A DNA stretch of 64,000 nucleotides from Aegicerativicinus sediminis (GCF_015476115.1 NZ_CP064295.1:1544001-1608000), one strand, 5' to 3'; numbered from the stretch's first letter, positions 25,143 through 35,628 are shown. The notes: a model not told the origin generated them from the letters alone. Program-made: numbers and translations.

Positions 25143-26573
25143 CTATTTGCCAATGTACCGCTTCAGTTTTTCTGGAGTAACAAAAACGCCAACTCGAGTT
25201 AGTTGTTGGCTTAATGAACTCAAGACATAATTGTATAGCACATCCGATTCAACCCCAAAGGCTCGAAAAGCTTGAATGAGGTGGTGGTCGTCATGTTTAT
25301 CTCCATAAACGGATTTCATTATAAGTTTTAATGCGAAATGATTTCTGCGACGCTCCCAAGAACTGCCAGTTCTAAAAAGTTCATTATAAATGGCTACACA
25401 CAAATCCATATGGCGCGTTTCGTCATGTACAGAAATAGTATTGCTAATACTTCGGAATAATTTATCAGGCATTATCTCCTTTTTGCTGAAAAAAGATAAG
25501 TAAGAAGCCCCAATAGCTTCTATTATTACGGCGAGGAACATGCCAATGCCTGGAGCAAATCTTGCTACCCACATATATCGTTCTGCTCCTTTAATTAGTT
25601 GAGATGAAATAAATTCCTTTGCCTCAAGTTTTTCAACCAAAAACCGTCTAAAAGTTGCTGAATGTTTGGCTTCATCATTGATAAAGGTAGTAAGGGCTTC
25701 CTGTATTTCCCGGTATCTTTTGTAATGGATGATCCCCATCGTTAATGGGGCAATGGCACTTTGTTCTACAACAAGTGCATGATTTGCAATGTCCTTTAAG
25801 GCCCTTAATTGACGTTTTACAATTAAATCCTTTAGCAAGGACAAGTCTTTTGGATTGTCTGGAAGTTTATTGGATTCGATTAAACGATTCACAAAACTTT
25901 CAGTTTCTGAAAGATCTTCCACTAATTTCAATGAGTTTTTTTCTTGGTCTTCTTTAACGGATAATTTTAACTTGCTTAAATTTAAATCATAGCCTTTTTT
26001 AAGTTTGGCACGTTGAATTCCCGTTTCAGCGATTTCTTCGGATTTAGTTTTTAATTGATTGTCTAGCTCTTCTCTTTCAGCTTCGGTCTCTATGTACTTC
26101 GCTTCAATTCCTACCTTAATAATCCCCAACCGATCTTGTTCCTCTAAATCTACCATCTCGCCATGCAAAATGTCTAATCTATCGTTAAGTCTATTTACCT
26201 TAATAAGGTCGGAATGCAACGGGGAATATAAGGTCAGAAGTTTTGAAATTGTTTCATTATTTGAGAATACGCACTCAGACACATCCTTTAAAGCATCCTC
26301 AGAATATTGAAATTCTCCTGTTTTAATCGATTGAATTTTTTTCTGTATAGAATCTCTAATCATCGGCAGGGTTAGCGTAGAAATAAGAAAAAGTTCATCC
26401 TTGCTGAGATTCTCCAAATATTCGATCAAGTTCTTTTTAACATCCTGATTCCAATCGAAGGCTGATTCCTTATTCCAATATTTTTCCTCGCAATCCCTTA
26501 CATACTTGGTGAAATCACGCGTTGGAGTAATATAATAGTCAGGACGTCCTTTTATGGTTTTGCTATTTGACAT
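25143..26573 (-). CDS. AurF-like diiron oxygenase with long helical N-terminal extension
   Basis: A 476-residue protein. The C-terminal half (about 255-440) has the four-helix diiron pattern: Glu in VEQSAI (near 269), EAKH near 303, Glu in IIEAIG near 351, DETRH near 384 and a late His in GDKHDDHH. This is the ligand pattern of the p-aminobenzoate N-oxygenase (AurF) group, which performs N-oxygenation or related hydroxylations. The first 250 residues are charged, helical and probably coiled coil, longer than in classic AurF. It heads the leftward arm, 6 bases before the KASIII gene. Its substrate, perhaps the glycine nitrogen or an acyl carbon, is not known. Confidence 0.75.
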   Translation of the reverse strand: MSNSKTIKGRPDYYITPTRDFTKYVRDCEEKYWNKESAFDWNQDVKKNLIEYLENLSKDELFLISTLTLPMIRDSIQKKIQSIKTGEFQYSEDALKDVSECVFSNNETISKLLTLYSPLHSDLIKVNRLNDRLDILHGEMVDLEEQDRLGIIKVGIEAKYIETEAEREELDNQLKTKSEEIAETGIQRAKLKKGYDLNLSKLKLSVKEDQEKNSLKLVEDLSETESFVNRLIESNKLPDNPKDLSLLKDLIVKRQLRALKDIANHALVVEQSAIAPLTMGIIHYKRYREIQEALTTFINDEAKHSATFRRFLVEKLEAKEFISSQLIKGAERYMWVARFAPGIGMFLAVIIEAIGASYLSFFSKKEIMPDKLFRSISNTISVHDETRHMDLCVAIYNELFRTGSSWERRRNHFALKLIMKSVYGDKHDDHHLIQAFRAFGVESDVLYNYVLSSLSQQLTRVGVFVTPEKLKRYIGK

Positions 26574-26900
26574 ATCGCAGAGCTAACTGGGCTTTTGATC
26601 TATTTATTAAACTCGATGACTCAAGAAGAGGGGAATATTCTTAAAAATATCAAATTTTGCTGATTTTGTGCAGAATTAGGAAATCAAATTCAATCACATC
26701 TCTATTTTATATTATTCAGAATTATAATTTTTTCAATTTATCTCTTAAATATTGCGTTGAATTAAGGGTTTGAATAAGAAATAGTTGATGATAATTCTTA
26801 ACTTTAACAGATAGGGAGGTATTTCTGGAATTAAATGGTTATAGGGTGGTTGGGTAATATTGTCTCTAATCAAAGTCAAAAATAACTGCAAAATTCACCG
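26574..26900. promoter_or_regulatory. Divergent promoter region of the biosynthetic cluster
   Basis: About 330 AT-rich bases separate the leftward and rightward operons, so both arms must start here. Near matches to the Bacteroidota -7 box (TAnnTTTG) occur on the plus strand, for example TAATATTG shortly before the FAAL start, but no complete -33/-7 pair is convincing. No open frame or hairpin terminator is seen. Confidence 0.55.
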
Positions 26901-28622
26901 GTGATTGATTCTAAAAAATCTCTTGTAGATGTATTACTTTTTAGAGCACAAAAACAACCAGATAAAATTATCTATAGGTTTTTGGTGGATGGTGAGTCTG
27001 AAGAGGAACTACTGACCTTTAAATCCTTAGCGCAGTTATCTAAATCTATTGGGGCGAGATTACAAAGAGTGGCTCACTTTGGTGCCCGTGTCTTGATATT
27101 GGTGCCAAATGGCATCGATTTTATTACGTCTTTTTTTGGAACTATTTGTGCTGGAGCTGTGCCCGTGCCACTTTCACCTCCACATCACGCTCGGATTGAA
27201 AAAACACTTACAATTGCCTTAAGGATTTTAAAGGATTGTAATCCAGAAGTTGTGGTGCTTCATAAAAAGCTATATGAGGCCATACACAGCAAACCGTATT
27301 TGAAAAGGCAATTTAATGGAGTGAAGTTTATACTACTTAATGAGGATAAGAAAGACCTGTCCTTAGAATGGAAAAATCCGAATATTTTAGTGGATCATCT
27401 TGCTTTTCTTCAATATACCTCTGGTTCAACATCTGCTCCAAAAGGGGTTATGGTTAGCCATGGCAACGTTTTAAATAATTTAAGGGCAATTGAGAAGGAA
27501 ATGGAGTTAAATGAAACCATAGAATCTGTTTTTTGGCTCCCCCCTTTCCATGATATGGGTTTAATTGGTGGCATGCTTCAACCGCTTTATACTGGTTTTA
27601 CGGTTACTCTTATTCCACATCTACTTTTTCTCCAGAAACCAATTCGTTGGCTTTGGGCGATTTCAAAATTTAAGGCTTACATAAGTGGGGCTCCAAATTT
27701 TGCCTACGAACTATGTCTAAAGAAAATTAAACCCGAAGAAAGGGATAAACTTGATCTTAGTGATTGGAAGGTCGCCATGAACGGTGCAGAACCCATTTCT
27801 GTTAATACCCTGGAAGAATTTGAGGCTTATTTTAATTCGGTTGGATTTCAAGGATCATCCTTTGTGCCGTGTTATGGATTGGCAGAGGGAACCTTAATGG
27901 TTGCTGCGGTCTCCAGTCACCAATCCTATGCCTTTAAAAAATTGATCAAAACAGGTATATCTGCGAACAAAATTGAACCTGCTGCCGATAATGGACCAGA
28001 TTCAACAGAAATTGTTAGTTGCGGGAAGGTTATTGATAATCATCAACTCTTAATTGTAAATCCAGAAACTGAAAATCTCTCTGAAAGCAATGAGGTTGGA
28101 GAAATATGGCTAAAGGGACCTTGTGTTACTAAGGGCTATTGGAATAATCCTGAAGCCACTGAACATTTATTCCATGGGTTTTTAACTGACACTAGGGAAG
28201 GGCCATTTTTAAGAACCGGAGATCTAGGTTTTCTCGAGAATGAAGAGCTCTATGTGGTAGGACGCAGAAAAAACATAATGATTTTTGAAGGAAAGAATTT
28301 TTATCCTCACGATATTGAAAGGGTAGTTCAAGAAGCCCATTACGCAATTCAGCCAATGGGTTGTGCAGCATTTTCAATTGAAGACAACCAGAGAGAACGG
28401 TTAATTGTAGTTGTGGAAGTTCGACACAATACCAATTTCAGTATGGAAAATTTGTTTAAATCTATCCGTTCCTCAATTAATGAAGAATTTTCATTGTCTG
28501 TTGATGATATCAGGATAGTTCCAAGGGGCTTTATTGCAAGAACAACCAGTGGTAAAATTAAACATTACGAATGCAAGAATAAATATATAACCAACTATCA
28601 AAAAGAAGTGACTGCATCATGA
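26901..28622 (+). CDS. Fatty acyl-AMP ligase (FAAL)
   Basis: A 573-residue adenylating enzyme that activates a free fatty acid as acyl-AMP and hands it to a carrier protein. The start is GTG; a stop in frame shortly upstream rules out an ATG. Core motifs are YTSGSTSAPKGVMVSHGN, WLPPFHDMGLIGG (typical of FAALs rather than acyl-CoA ligases), the YGLAEGTL block and LRTGDLGF near the C-terminus, with NIMIFEGKNFYPHDIE. It is the first gene of the rightward arm. The N-terminal ACP of the downstream PKS is the obvious acceptor, so it defines the starter unit. Confidence 0.93.
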   Translation: MIDSKKSLVDVLLFRAQKQPDKIIYRFLVDGESEEELLTFKSLAQLSKSIGARLQRVAHFGARVLILVPNGIDFITSFFGTICAGAVPVPLSPPHHARIEKTLTIALRILKDCNPEVVVLHKKLYEAIHSKPYLKRQFNGVKFILLNEDKKDLSLEWKNPNILVDHLAFLQYTSGSTSAPKGVMVSHGNVLNNLRAIEKEMELNETIESVFWLPPFHDMGLIGGMLQPLYTGFTVTLIPHLLFLQKPIRWLWAISKFKAYISGAPNFAYELCLKKIKPEERDKLDLSDWKVAMNGAEPISVNTLEEFEAYFNSVGFQGSSFVPCYGLAEGTLMVAAVSSHQSYAFKKLIKTGISANKIEPAADNGPDSTEIVSCGKVIDNHQLLIVNPETENLSESNEVGEIWLKGPCVTKGYWNNPEATEHLFHGFLTDTREGPFLRTGDLGFLENEELYVVGRRKNIMIFEGKNFYPHDIERVVQEAHYAIQPMGCAAFSIEDNQRERLIVVVEVRHNTNFSMENLFKSIRSSINEEFSLSVDDIRIVPRGFIARTTSGKIKHYECKNKYITNYQKEVTAS

Positions 28623-29929
28623 AGTTTGGAATTTTTATTGATTTACAATTGCCTCGTCCATGGAACGAGGGAGATGAAAAAGAATTATTTCATCAGGCTT
28701 TGGAACAGGTAGAGTTAGCTGACAAATTGGGGATAGATTATGTGTGGGCACAGGAGCATCATTTTTTGGAAGAATACAGTCATTCCTCGGCACCAGAAGT
28801 GTTTTTGGCCGCCTGTAGTCAACGAACCCAGAAGATTCGGTTAGGCCATGGCATTGTGCTTATGTCTCCAAAGTACAACCATCCTGTTAGGATAGCTGAA
28901 CGTTTGTCTACATTAGATATTTTAAGCAATGGTCGTTTAGATTGGGGTTCTGGAGAATCCGGTTCCAGGTTAGAGTTAGAAGGGTTCGGGATAGACTTTG
29001 TCGATAAGCGACCCATGTGGGCGGAATCTTTACGTGAGACGGCCAAAATGATGAGTATGACACCCTATCCAGGATATAAAGGCACTTATTTCTCTATGCC
29101 CCACAGGAATGTTGTACCTAAGCCTGTACAGAAGCCCCACCCACCTATATGGGCCGCCTGTTCTAATAGAGATAGTGTAAAGATGTCCGCACAATTAGGA
29201 ATTGGTGCGCTCACCTTTGCCTTTATCAATGCTGAGGAAGCTAAATTTTGGGTGGATGAATATTATGAGACTTTTAAGAAGGAATGTGACCCAATAGGGC
29301 AGGCTGTAAATCCTAATATTGCAATGCTAACAGGTTTTATGTGCCATAAAGATGCCGATAGGGCAGTAGAACTTGGTTATGAAGGCGCCCAATATTTTGC
29401 TTTTGGCCTTGGACATTTTTGGAGAGACGGGATTCATAAACCAGGTAAAACCAATTTATGGGAACAGTTTAAAAATAGACCAACGACTCAAGATAAATTA
29501 TTGGAGCGCGAAAGGAAAAAGGCTGGAATGACCGGTATCGGCTCTCCCGAACAATTAATTAAAAATTTCCGGGCATTAGAGAATGCGGGAGTGGATCAAT
29601 TAATTCTTCTTCACCAATGTGGAAAATATAAACATGAACATATTTGCGAATCACTTAAACTTTTTGCAAGCGAGGTACTGCCTGAATTTAAGGAGCGAGA
29701 ATTAAACAGAGAGAAGGAAAAACAAAAGGAGCTTGCTAATGCGATTGAAGTTGCAAATAATCGAGTACGTACCATGGAACCATTAAAAGATAGCCCTGTT
29801 GTAGAAGCTTACCCGTTAATATGGAACAAGATGAGTTCTCAAACTGGGGGAGGCTCTCTTGATAGGAGGCCGGGGATGACCGCATTATGGAAAATGCAAA
29901 CTGGAGGCATGCGACCAAAGAAAAATTAA
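28619..29929 (+). CDS. Luciferase-like flavin-dependent monooxygenase
   Basis: A 436-residue enzyme with the bacterial-luciferase TIM-barrel fold: MKFGIFIDLQ at the start, WAQEHHF near 40-46, then LGHGIVLMSPKYNHPVRIAE and GRLDWGSGESG. It would use reduced FMN and oxygen to oxidise a carrier-bound or free intermediate. It overlaps the FAAL gene by 4 bases (ATGA), so it is translationally coupled. Free-standing and integrated luciferase-like oxygenases occur in several PKS/NRPS pathways and hydroxylate the growing chain. The last 70 residues form a Lys/Glu-rich extension longer than usual. Confidence 0.88.
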   Translation: MKFGIFIDLQLPRPWNEGDEKELFHQALEQVELADKLGIDYVWAQEHHFLEEYSHSSAPEVFLAACSQRTQKIRLGHGIVLMSPKYNHPVRIAERLSTLDILSNGRLDWGSGESGSRLELEGFGIDFVDKRPMWAESLRETAKMMSMTPYPGYKGTYFSMPHRNVVPKPVQKPHPPIWAACSNRDSVKMSAQLGIGALTFAFINAEEAKFWVDEYYETFKKECDPIGQAVNPNIAMLTGFMCHKDADRAVELGYEGAQYFAFGLGHFWRDGIHKPGKTNLWEQFKNRPTTQDKLLERERKKAGMTGIGSPEQLIKNFRALENAGVDQLILLHQCGKYKHEHICESLKLFASEVLPEFKERELNREKEKQKELANAIEVANNRVRTMEPLKDSPVVEAYPLIWNKMSSQTGGGSLDRRPGMTALWKMQTGGMRPKKN

Positions 29930-29957
29930 TTTATATTATAGTTATCGTACAGAGGAA

Positions 29958-32900
29958 ATGGAAAAGACTCGAGATGAAAGAGAGATTCAAGGCTGGTTAA
30001 TTAATGAAATATCCAAGTTAATTGGTGCCGAAAGGAGCTCAATAGGAATTCATAAACCATTTGCTGACTATGGCCTTTCTTCAATCGATGTTGTGTCCTT
30101 ATCAGGTGCTTTAGAGGAGTTTATTGGCCGCAGGCTATCACCTACTTTGGCGTATGAATACCCCAATATTTATAAGTTAGCAAAACACCTTTCGGGGACT
30201 TCTCGATCCGACTCGGTAGATTCTTCTAGGTATAATAATTCAGAAACAGATTCTATTGCCATTATAGGAATGGCTTGTCGATTTCCAGGAGCAAAAACTA
30301 TAGATGAATTTTGGGAGCTTTTAAAAAATGGGGAAGACAGAATATCAGAAGTGCCTAAAGATCGCTGGAAAAGTGATCAATACTATCATCCGGATCCATC
30401 AATGCCAGGAAAGTCTGTTTCTAATTGGGGAGGCTTTATAGACGGTGTGGATCAATTCGATCCTTCTTTTTTTGGAATATCTCCCAAAGAGGCAAAGGAT
30501 ATGGATCCACAGCAGCGACTTTTACTAGAATTGTCATTTGAAGCGTTAGATGATGCAGGGTTAAATATTGAACAGATTTCTGGAACCAATACGGGTGTGT
30601 TTGTTGGAGTGTCCGTTAATGAATATAGCCAACTTCAATTGGAAGACCCATTAAAAATTTCAAATCTTTCCGGAACGGGTTCTGCCTTATCCATTGCAGC
30701 CAATAGAGTTTCTTATTTCTATGATTTACATGGACCAAGCATGGTAGTTGATACTGCTTGTTCCTCATCTCTTTCTGCATTTCATCTAGCCTGCAAAAGC
30801 CTAAGAAGTGGAGAATGTGATATGGCGCTAATCGGAGGAGTGAATCTTATATTTTCGCCAACCCACTCCATTGCATTTACAAAAGCAGGGGTATTGTCTG
30901 CTGATGGTAGATGCAAAACCTTTGATAATCGGGCCGATGGTTATGTCCGGGGAGAAGGGGGAGGATTCCTAGTTCTCAAATCCTTGTCGAATGCGTTAGA
31001 AAATGGGGATAACATTTATTCGGTTTCCAGGGGGAGTGTCATGTTTCAAGACGGCAGAACCAATGGATTAATGGCTCCAAACAAGGCCTCTCAAGAAAAA
31101 ATGCTATCAGAGGCTTATATGAAATTAGGCATTGATCCTAAACGTGTTCAATATGTTGAAGCACATGGAACCGGAACTCTTTTAGGAGATTCTATAGAGG
31201 CTAACGCCATAGGTAATATTTTAGGGAAAGACAGATTAAAGGGAAAATGCCATATAGGTTCTGTAAAAAGCAATATAGGACATTTGGAGGCAGCTGCTGG
31301 TATGGCAGGTTTAATTAAAGTTGCCTTGTGTATAAAGAACAAGTATTTGGTGCCTAGCATAAATTTCAAAGAACCTAATCAATATGTTTCATTTGACAAT
31401 TTAAACTTGCAAGTTCAAGATAGGTTTTCGCCTTGGCCAGACCCTACCAACTTATTAATTGCAGGAGTAAGTTCATTTGGTTTTGGAGGAACCAACGTTC
31501 ATGCAGTTTTAGAAGCTGCTGAATCAAGTACTCGCCAAAGAGAGGATCTATTTCAGGAGTCTGGCTCAACTTTTAACGATCTTATTTTTCCAATATCTGG
31601 CAGAGATTCAGGAAACCTTTTAGTGCAAGCTAAAGGCATGAGAAATTTTATGAAATCTCAAACAGAATACTCAATGATTGAGGTTTGTCATGCAGCTGGT
31701 ATCCGAAGAAGCAATGACAATTTTCGATTGGCAGTTTTGGGTGATAACAAAAAGGCGGTTTTATCTTCCTTGGACCATTTTGTAAGGGGTGTCCCGGATC
31801 CAAATGTTTTAACCGGAAGACAAACTAATATGTTGCCAAAAGTGGCATTTGTATTCTCAGGTCAGGGAGGCCAATGGTTTAGTATGGGAAAGGAGTTAAT
31901 AGAATCGGAACCTGTTTTTTACCAATCTATAAAGGAAATTAACACGCTGATTATAGAATTTTATGGTTGGTCCGTCACAGATTTTTTAATGGATAAAACT
32001 GAGTTTTCTGAAGTTGAACAAATAAACAAAATTCAGCCAGCCATTTTCGCTATTCAAATTTCTTTAGTAAAACTTTTATCGTCATGGGGGATTTCAGCAG
32101 ATGCTGTTGTCGGGCATAGTATGGGTGAGGTTGCGGCGGCTTATGTTTCAGGTGCACTTAATTTGGAGGATGCCATTCAAGTTATATGTTCTAGAAGTGA
32201 ACTGCTTACTTCCCTAGAGGGAAGGGGCTGTATGATGGTTACCGAATTAACTCCGGACGAAGCCTCAAAAGTTTTGATGGGTTATGTAGACGAAATTTCT
32301 ATTGCGGCCATTAATGGCCCTAAATCAACGGTATTGTCGGGTGACCATACCAAAATGATCGAAATTAAGGCAACCCTTGAAGCTAACAATCTCTATTGTA
32401 AATTGGTTAAGGTAAATGTAGCCTCTCATAGTCCTCAAATCGAATTGTTGAAACAAGAAATGATTGAGGGATTAGATGGTATTTATTCCAAAAGATCGCA
32501 AATCCCAATTTATTCGACCGTAACTGGTGATCAATCAAAAGAAGGAATATTTGATGCAGTATATTGGTTTGAAAATTTACGCAAACCAGTACTTTTTTCC
32601 CAAACCATTAATTCATTGATGCTTAAAGGGCATTCTGTGTTTATTGAAATAGGCCCGCATCCTGTTTTGCTAGGAGCTATTCAACAATCTATTGGAAATA
32701 ACTCTGACGAAATACATTTATTGCCAACTTTAAAGAGAGAGGAGCCTAAAATAGATACCATCTTAAAGACTGTTGGGGTTCTTTATACTTTAGGGTTTAA
32801 AATAAATTGGGATCAATTTTATGGAAAAAAGTGTGCATATGTTAAACTTCCTCCAATTGGATGGAATCATGATCGATATTGGTTAGATCAAAGGACTAAT

Positions 32901-35624
32901 TTAGGTAATACAATTTCTTTTTATGAAAACGGTCATCCGTTATTAGGGGGAGCTTTAAGTCTATCCTATTCTCCTGCCGACAGATTATGGCAAAATGTAT
33001 TGAACACCGATATTTTACCCTATTTATTAGATCATAAAATTGATGATGAAGTGGTTTTGCCAGCTGCAGCCTACATGGAAATGGCATTTGAGGTGATGCA
33101 ACAAATGAATCTTTCAGAAACCCATGAATTAACTAACTTCACTTTTATTGAAAGTATGAGATTTCCTGAAGGTAAAAACATAGACCTTCAAGTTGCACTG
33201 ATACCAAAGGAAAATAATTCATACAATTTTTCGGTCTATAGTAAAAAGGAGAACGAAGCAAATTGGTATTTACACTCAACTGCTACTTTAAGTCCAAATG
33301 TTTATGATTCTTTTAAGATTTCCAATATTCAAGATAATCAGTCATTTTGTGATAAAGAACCAGACATAAATTCAAAAGATTTCTATGACAGTATTCATAG
33401 AAGAGGATTGCATTATGGGGAATCATTTAAAGGAGTTCAGAAAATTTGGTTTCATTCCAATGGAATTAGAGCTTATGTAAAACTAGGAGAAAGCCAAAAA
33501 TTTGATGGTAACCACTATCAATTCCATCCAGTATTGTTAGATGCCTGTCTTCAAGTTATTGCAGCTGCAGATAATAATAGTGATAATAATGATAGATATC
33601 TACCCTATTCATGTTCTAAATTGGTATTTAAAGGAGGTTTTTCAGATGAGGTTTGGTGTAATGTAACTCTAATAGGGAATAGTAAAACCGAAGACGACAC
33701 CATAGAGGCTGATATAGCTATTTATGATAATAAAGAGAATTTAGTTGCTTATTTAAAAGGTTTTACCCTTCGTCGGTTTAGAAATTTTAAACCAGATGAT
33801 ATTTTTAAAAATCAAACTTGGTTTTATAAAACGAAATGGGAAAAACAAGACTTGCAGCAAGTGCCTTCGGAACCTCAAAATTCAACCCGATTTTGGTTAC
33901 TATTTGCGGATAACCAAGGTTATGGCGATAATTTAAAAGAACTGTTGGAGAAACAGGGAGATGAATGCACCATTGTTTATGCAGATGACCTATTAAATAG
34001 TTTAAATAGGGATCCCAACAATGGACTTAACACTTTGTTGGAAAGAATAATGCAGGTCTCAAATTCGATTTTGTATGGTATTGTTCATCTTTGGAGTTTG
34101 TCTATCCCAGCAATTGAAAATTCAGAGAAATCCTTTATTAAGCTTTATAATTTGGGGTGCAACTCAATAATGAGACTTGTTCAATCTCTATCTGTTCATT
34201 ATAAGGGCTCCCCCCACTTATGGCTTGTAATTAACGGTGTCCAATCAATTAATTTGGCACATCAAATATCAGTAGAGCAAGCAACTTCTTGGGGATTGGG
34301 AAAAGTTATTAGTTTCGAATTTCCTGAGCTAAAGTGTACTAGAATCGATTTAGATCCGAAATCTTCAATTGAAAATGCTGTTGTTCAGTTAGGGAAACAT
34401 CTTTATATAGAAACTAATGAGGATCAAATTGCTTTTAGGGATGGTAAAGGTTATGTACCGCGATTGGTCCCGGTCGCATTGAAACCAATCCATATCCTTG
34501 ATAAGAAAATAAAATCTAATGGAACCTATGTAATTACTGGTGGGTTTGGCGCTTTAGGCTTGGAAACAGCCAAATGGTTAATCAATAAAGGGGCTAGGTA
34601 TTTAGTTCTTTTTTCTAGAAATAAACCAACAGAAAAAACAGTTTTTGAAATTGATGAATTAAGAAAATTGGGAGCTACCATTTCGGTTCAGAGAATTGAT
34701 GTTTCTAATTTTAATGAAGTACAAAGTCTATTTGGTGAGGTTGCTAAAAAATTACCTCCAATTAAGGGTATTGTTCATGCAGCTGGGGTATTGGATGATG
34801 CCTCCATTCTTGATTTAGATGAATCCCAAATGAAAAGGGTGATGAGTCCGAAGGTAGAAGGCACTTGGAATTTACACTACAATTCATTAAATCTCAATCT
34901 TGATTTTTTCATAATGTACTCATCGGCAGTTTCTGTTTTAGGATCACCCGGACAAGGTAATTATGCGGCAGGGAGCTCATTCCTTGATGCTATGGCTTAT
35001 TATCGAAAAAATATGGGATTACCTGCATTAAGTATTAATTGGGGACCTTGGGCTGAAGTGGGTCTTGCTGCACAAGCCTCAGAAAAAATGGAAGAACAAA
35101 ACATATCTACAGAACATCTTGTTAAAATGATTGAAGTAGATCAAGGCTTTAAGGTCCTGGAAGCCTTAATGGACCAGTCATTTTCTCAAATAACAGCACT
35201 ACCCTTCGATTTGAAAAATTTACTAGAATTATATCCCTTGGCTGCATCTATGCCTTTCTTTAAAGAGATAAGAGGAGATAATAATTATTCTGCGAAGCTC
35301 TATGCAAGACCCAACCTTAGACAGGCCTATGTAGCTCCGCGAAATGAAATAGAACATAAAATGGTGGAATTGTGGCAGCAAACCCTACATATTGATAAAG
35401 TTGGGGTTCAGGATTCTTTCTTTGAACTTGGAGGAGATTCGGTCTTGGCGGCACAAATTATATCTTCCGCTCGTAAAACCTATGGCATCGATATAGACCC
35501 AAAAGAAGCATTTCAATACTTTACTATTGAGAGAATTTCAGAATTGGTTGAGGTGGAAATTTTAAAACAAATAGAATCAATGAGTGAAGAGGAGGTAAGA
35601 AATCACCTCTCTAAGGAAGAATAA
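29958..35624 (+). CDS. Type I polyketide synthase, ACP-KS-AT-DH-KR-ACP
   Basis: 1888 residues. An N-terminal ACP (phosphopantetheine Ser in GLSSIDV near 40) can take the FAAL product. The KS has Cys in DTACSSS near 264, HGTGT near 400 and NIGHLE near 439. The AT has GHSMGE near 718 and VASH near 821, the latter closer to methylmalonyl- than malonyl-type signatures. The DH has H in DHKIDDEVVLP near 1024, where the usual Gly is Asp, and the second motif DACLQ near 1193. The KR has GGFGALG near 1527, an LDD (B-type) motif and the active-site Tyr in GQGNYAAG near 1667. A C-terminal ACP has GGDSVLA near 1825. There is no enoylreductase or thioesterase. One extension, with reduction and perhaps dehydration, is expected before transfer to the NRPS. 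Confidence 0.95.
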   Translation: MEKTRDEREIQGWLINEISKLIGAERSSIGIHKPFADYGLSSIDVVSLSGALEEFIGRRLSPTLAYEYPNIYKLAKHLSGTSRSDSVDSSRYNNSETDSIAIIGMACRFPGAKTIDEFWELLKNGEDRISEVPKDRWKSDQYYHPDPSMPGKSVSNWGGFIDGVDQFDPSFFGISPKEAKDMDPQQRLLLELSFEALDDAGLNIEQISGTNTGVFVGVSVNEYSQLQLEDPLKISNLSGTGSALSIAANRVSYFYDLHGPSMVVDTACSSSLSAFHLACKSLRSGECDMALIGGVNLIFSPTHSIAFTKAGVLSADGRCKTFDNRADGYVRGEGGGFLVLKSLSNALENGDNIYSVSRGSVMFQDGRTNGLMAPNKASQEKMLSEAYMKLGIDPKRVQYVEAHGTGTLLGDSIEANAIGNILGKDRLKGKCHIGSVKSNIGHLEAAAGMAGLIKVALCIKNKYLVPSINFKEPNQYVSFDNLNLQVQDRFSPWPDPTNLLIAGVSSFGFGGTNVHAVLEAAESSTRQREDLFQESGSTFNDLIFPISGRDSGNLLVQAKGMRNFMKSQTEYSMIEVCHAAGIRRSNDNFRLAVLGDNKKAVLSSLDHFVRGVPDPNVLTGRQTNMLPKVAFVFSGQGGQWFSMGKELIESEPVFYQSIKEINTLIIEFYGWSVTDFLMDKTEFSEVEQINKIQPAIFAIQISLVKLLSSWGISADAVVGHSMGEVAAAYVSGALNLEDAIQVICSRSELLTSLEGRGCMMVTELTPDEASKVLMGYVDEISIAAINGPKSTVLSGDHTKMIEIKATLEANNLYCKLVKVNVASHSPQIELLKQEMIEGLDGIYSKRSQIPIYSTVTGDQSKEGIFDAVYWFENLRKPVLFSQTINSLMLKGHSVFIEIGPHPVLLGAIQQSIGNNSDEIHLLPTLKREEPKIDTILKTVGVLYTLGFKINWDQFYGKKCAYVKLPPIGWNHDRYWLDQRTNLGNTISFYENGHPLLGGALSLSYSPADRLWQNVLNTDILPYLLDHKIDDEVVLPAAAYMEMAFEVMQQMNLSETHELTNFTFIESMRFPEGKNIDLQVALIPKENNSYNFSVYSKKENEANWYLHSTATLSPNVYDSFKISNIQDNQSFCDKEPDINSKDFYDSIHRRGLHYGESFKGVQKIWFHSNGIRAYVKLGESQKFDGNHYQFHPVLLDACLQVIAAADNNSDNNDRYLPYSCSKLVFKGGFSDEVWCNVTLIGNSKTEDDTIEADIAIYDNKENLVAYLKGFTLRRFRNFKPDDIFKNQTWFYKTKWEKQDLQQVPSEPQNSTRFWLLFADNQGYGDNLKELLEKQGDECTIVYADDLLNSLNRDPNNGLNTLLERIMQVSNSILYGIVHLWSLSIPAIENSEKSFIKLYNLGCNSIMRLVQSLSVHYKGSPHLWLVINGVQSINLAHQISVEQATSWGLGKVISFEFPELKCTRIDLDPKSSIENAVVQLGKHLYIETNEDQIAFRDGKGYVPRLVPVALKPIHILDKKIKSNGTYVITGGFGALGLETAKWLINKGARYLVLFSRNKPTEKTVFEIDELRKLGATISVQRIDVSNFNEVQSLFGEVAKKLPPIKGIVHAAGVLDDASILDLDESQMKRVMSPKVEGTWNLHYNSLNLNLDFFIMYSSAVSVLGSPGQGNYAAGSSFLDAMAYYRKNMGLPALSINWGPWAEVGLAAQASEKMEEQNISTEHLVKMIEVDQGFKVLEALMDQSFSQITALPFDLKNLLELYPLAASMPFFKEIRGDNNYSAKLYARPNLRQAYVAPRNEIEHKMVELWQQTLHIDKVGVQDSFFELGGDSVLAAQIISSARKTYGIDIDPKEAFQYFTIERISELVEVEILKQIESMSEEEVRNHLSKEE

Positions 35625-35628
35625 AGGC

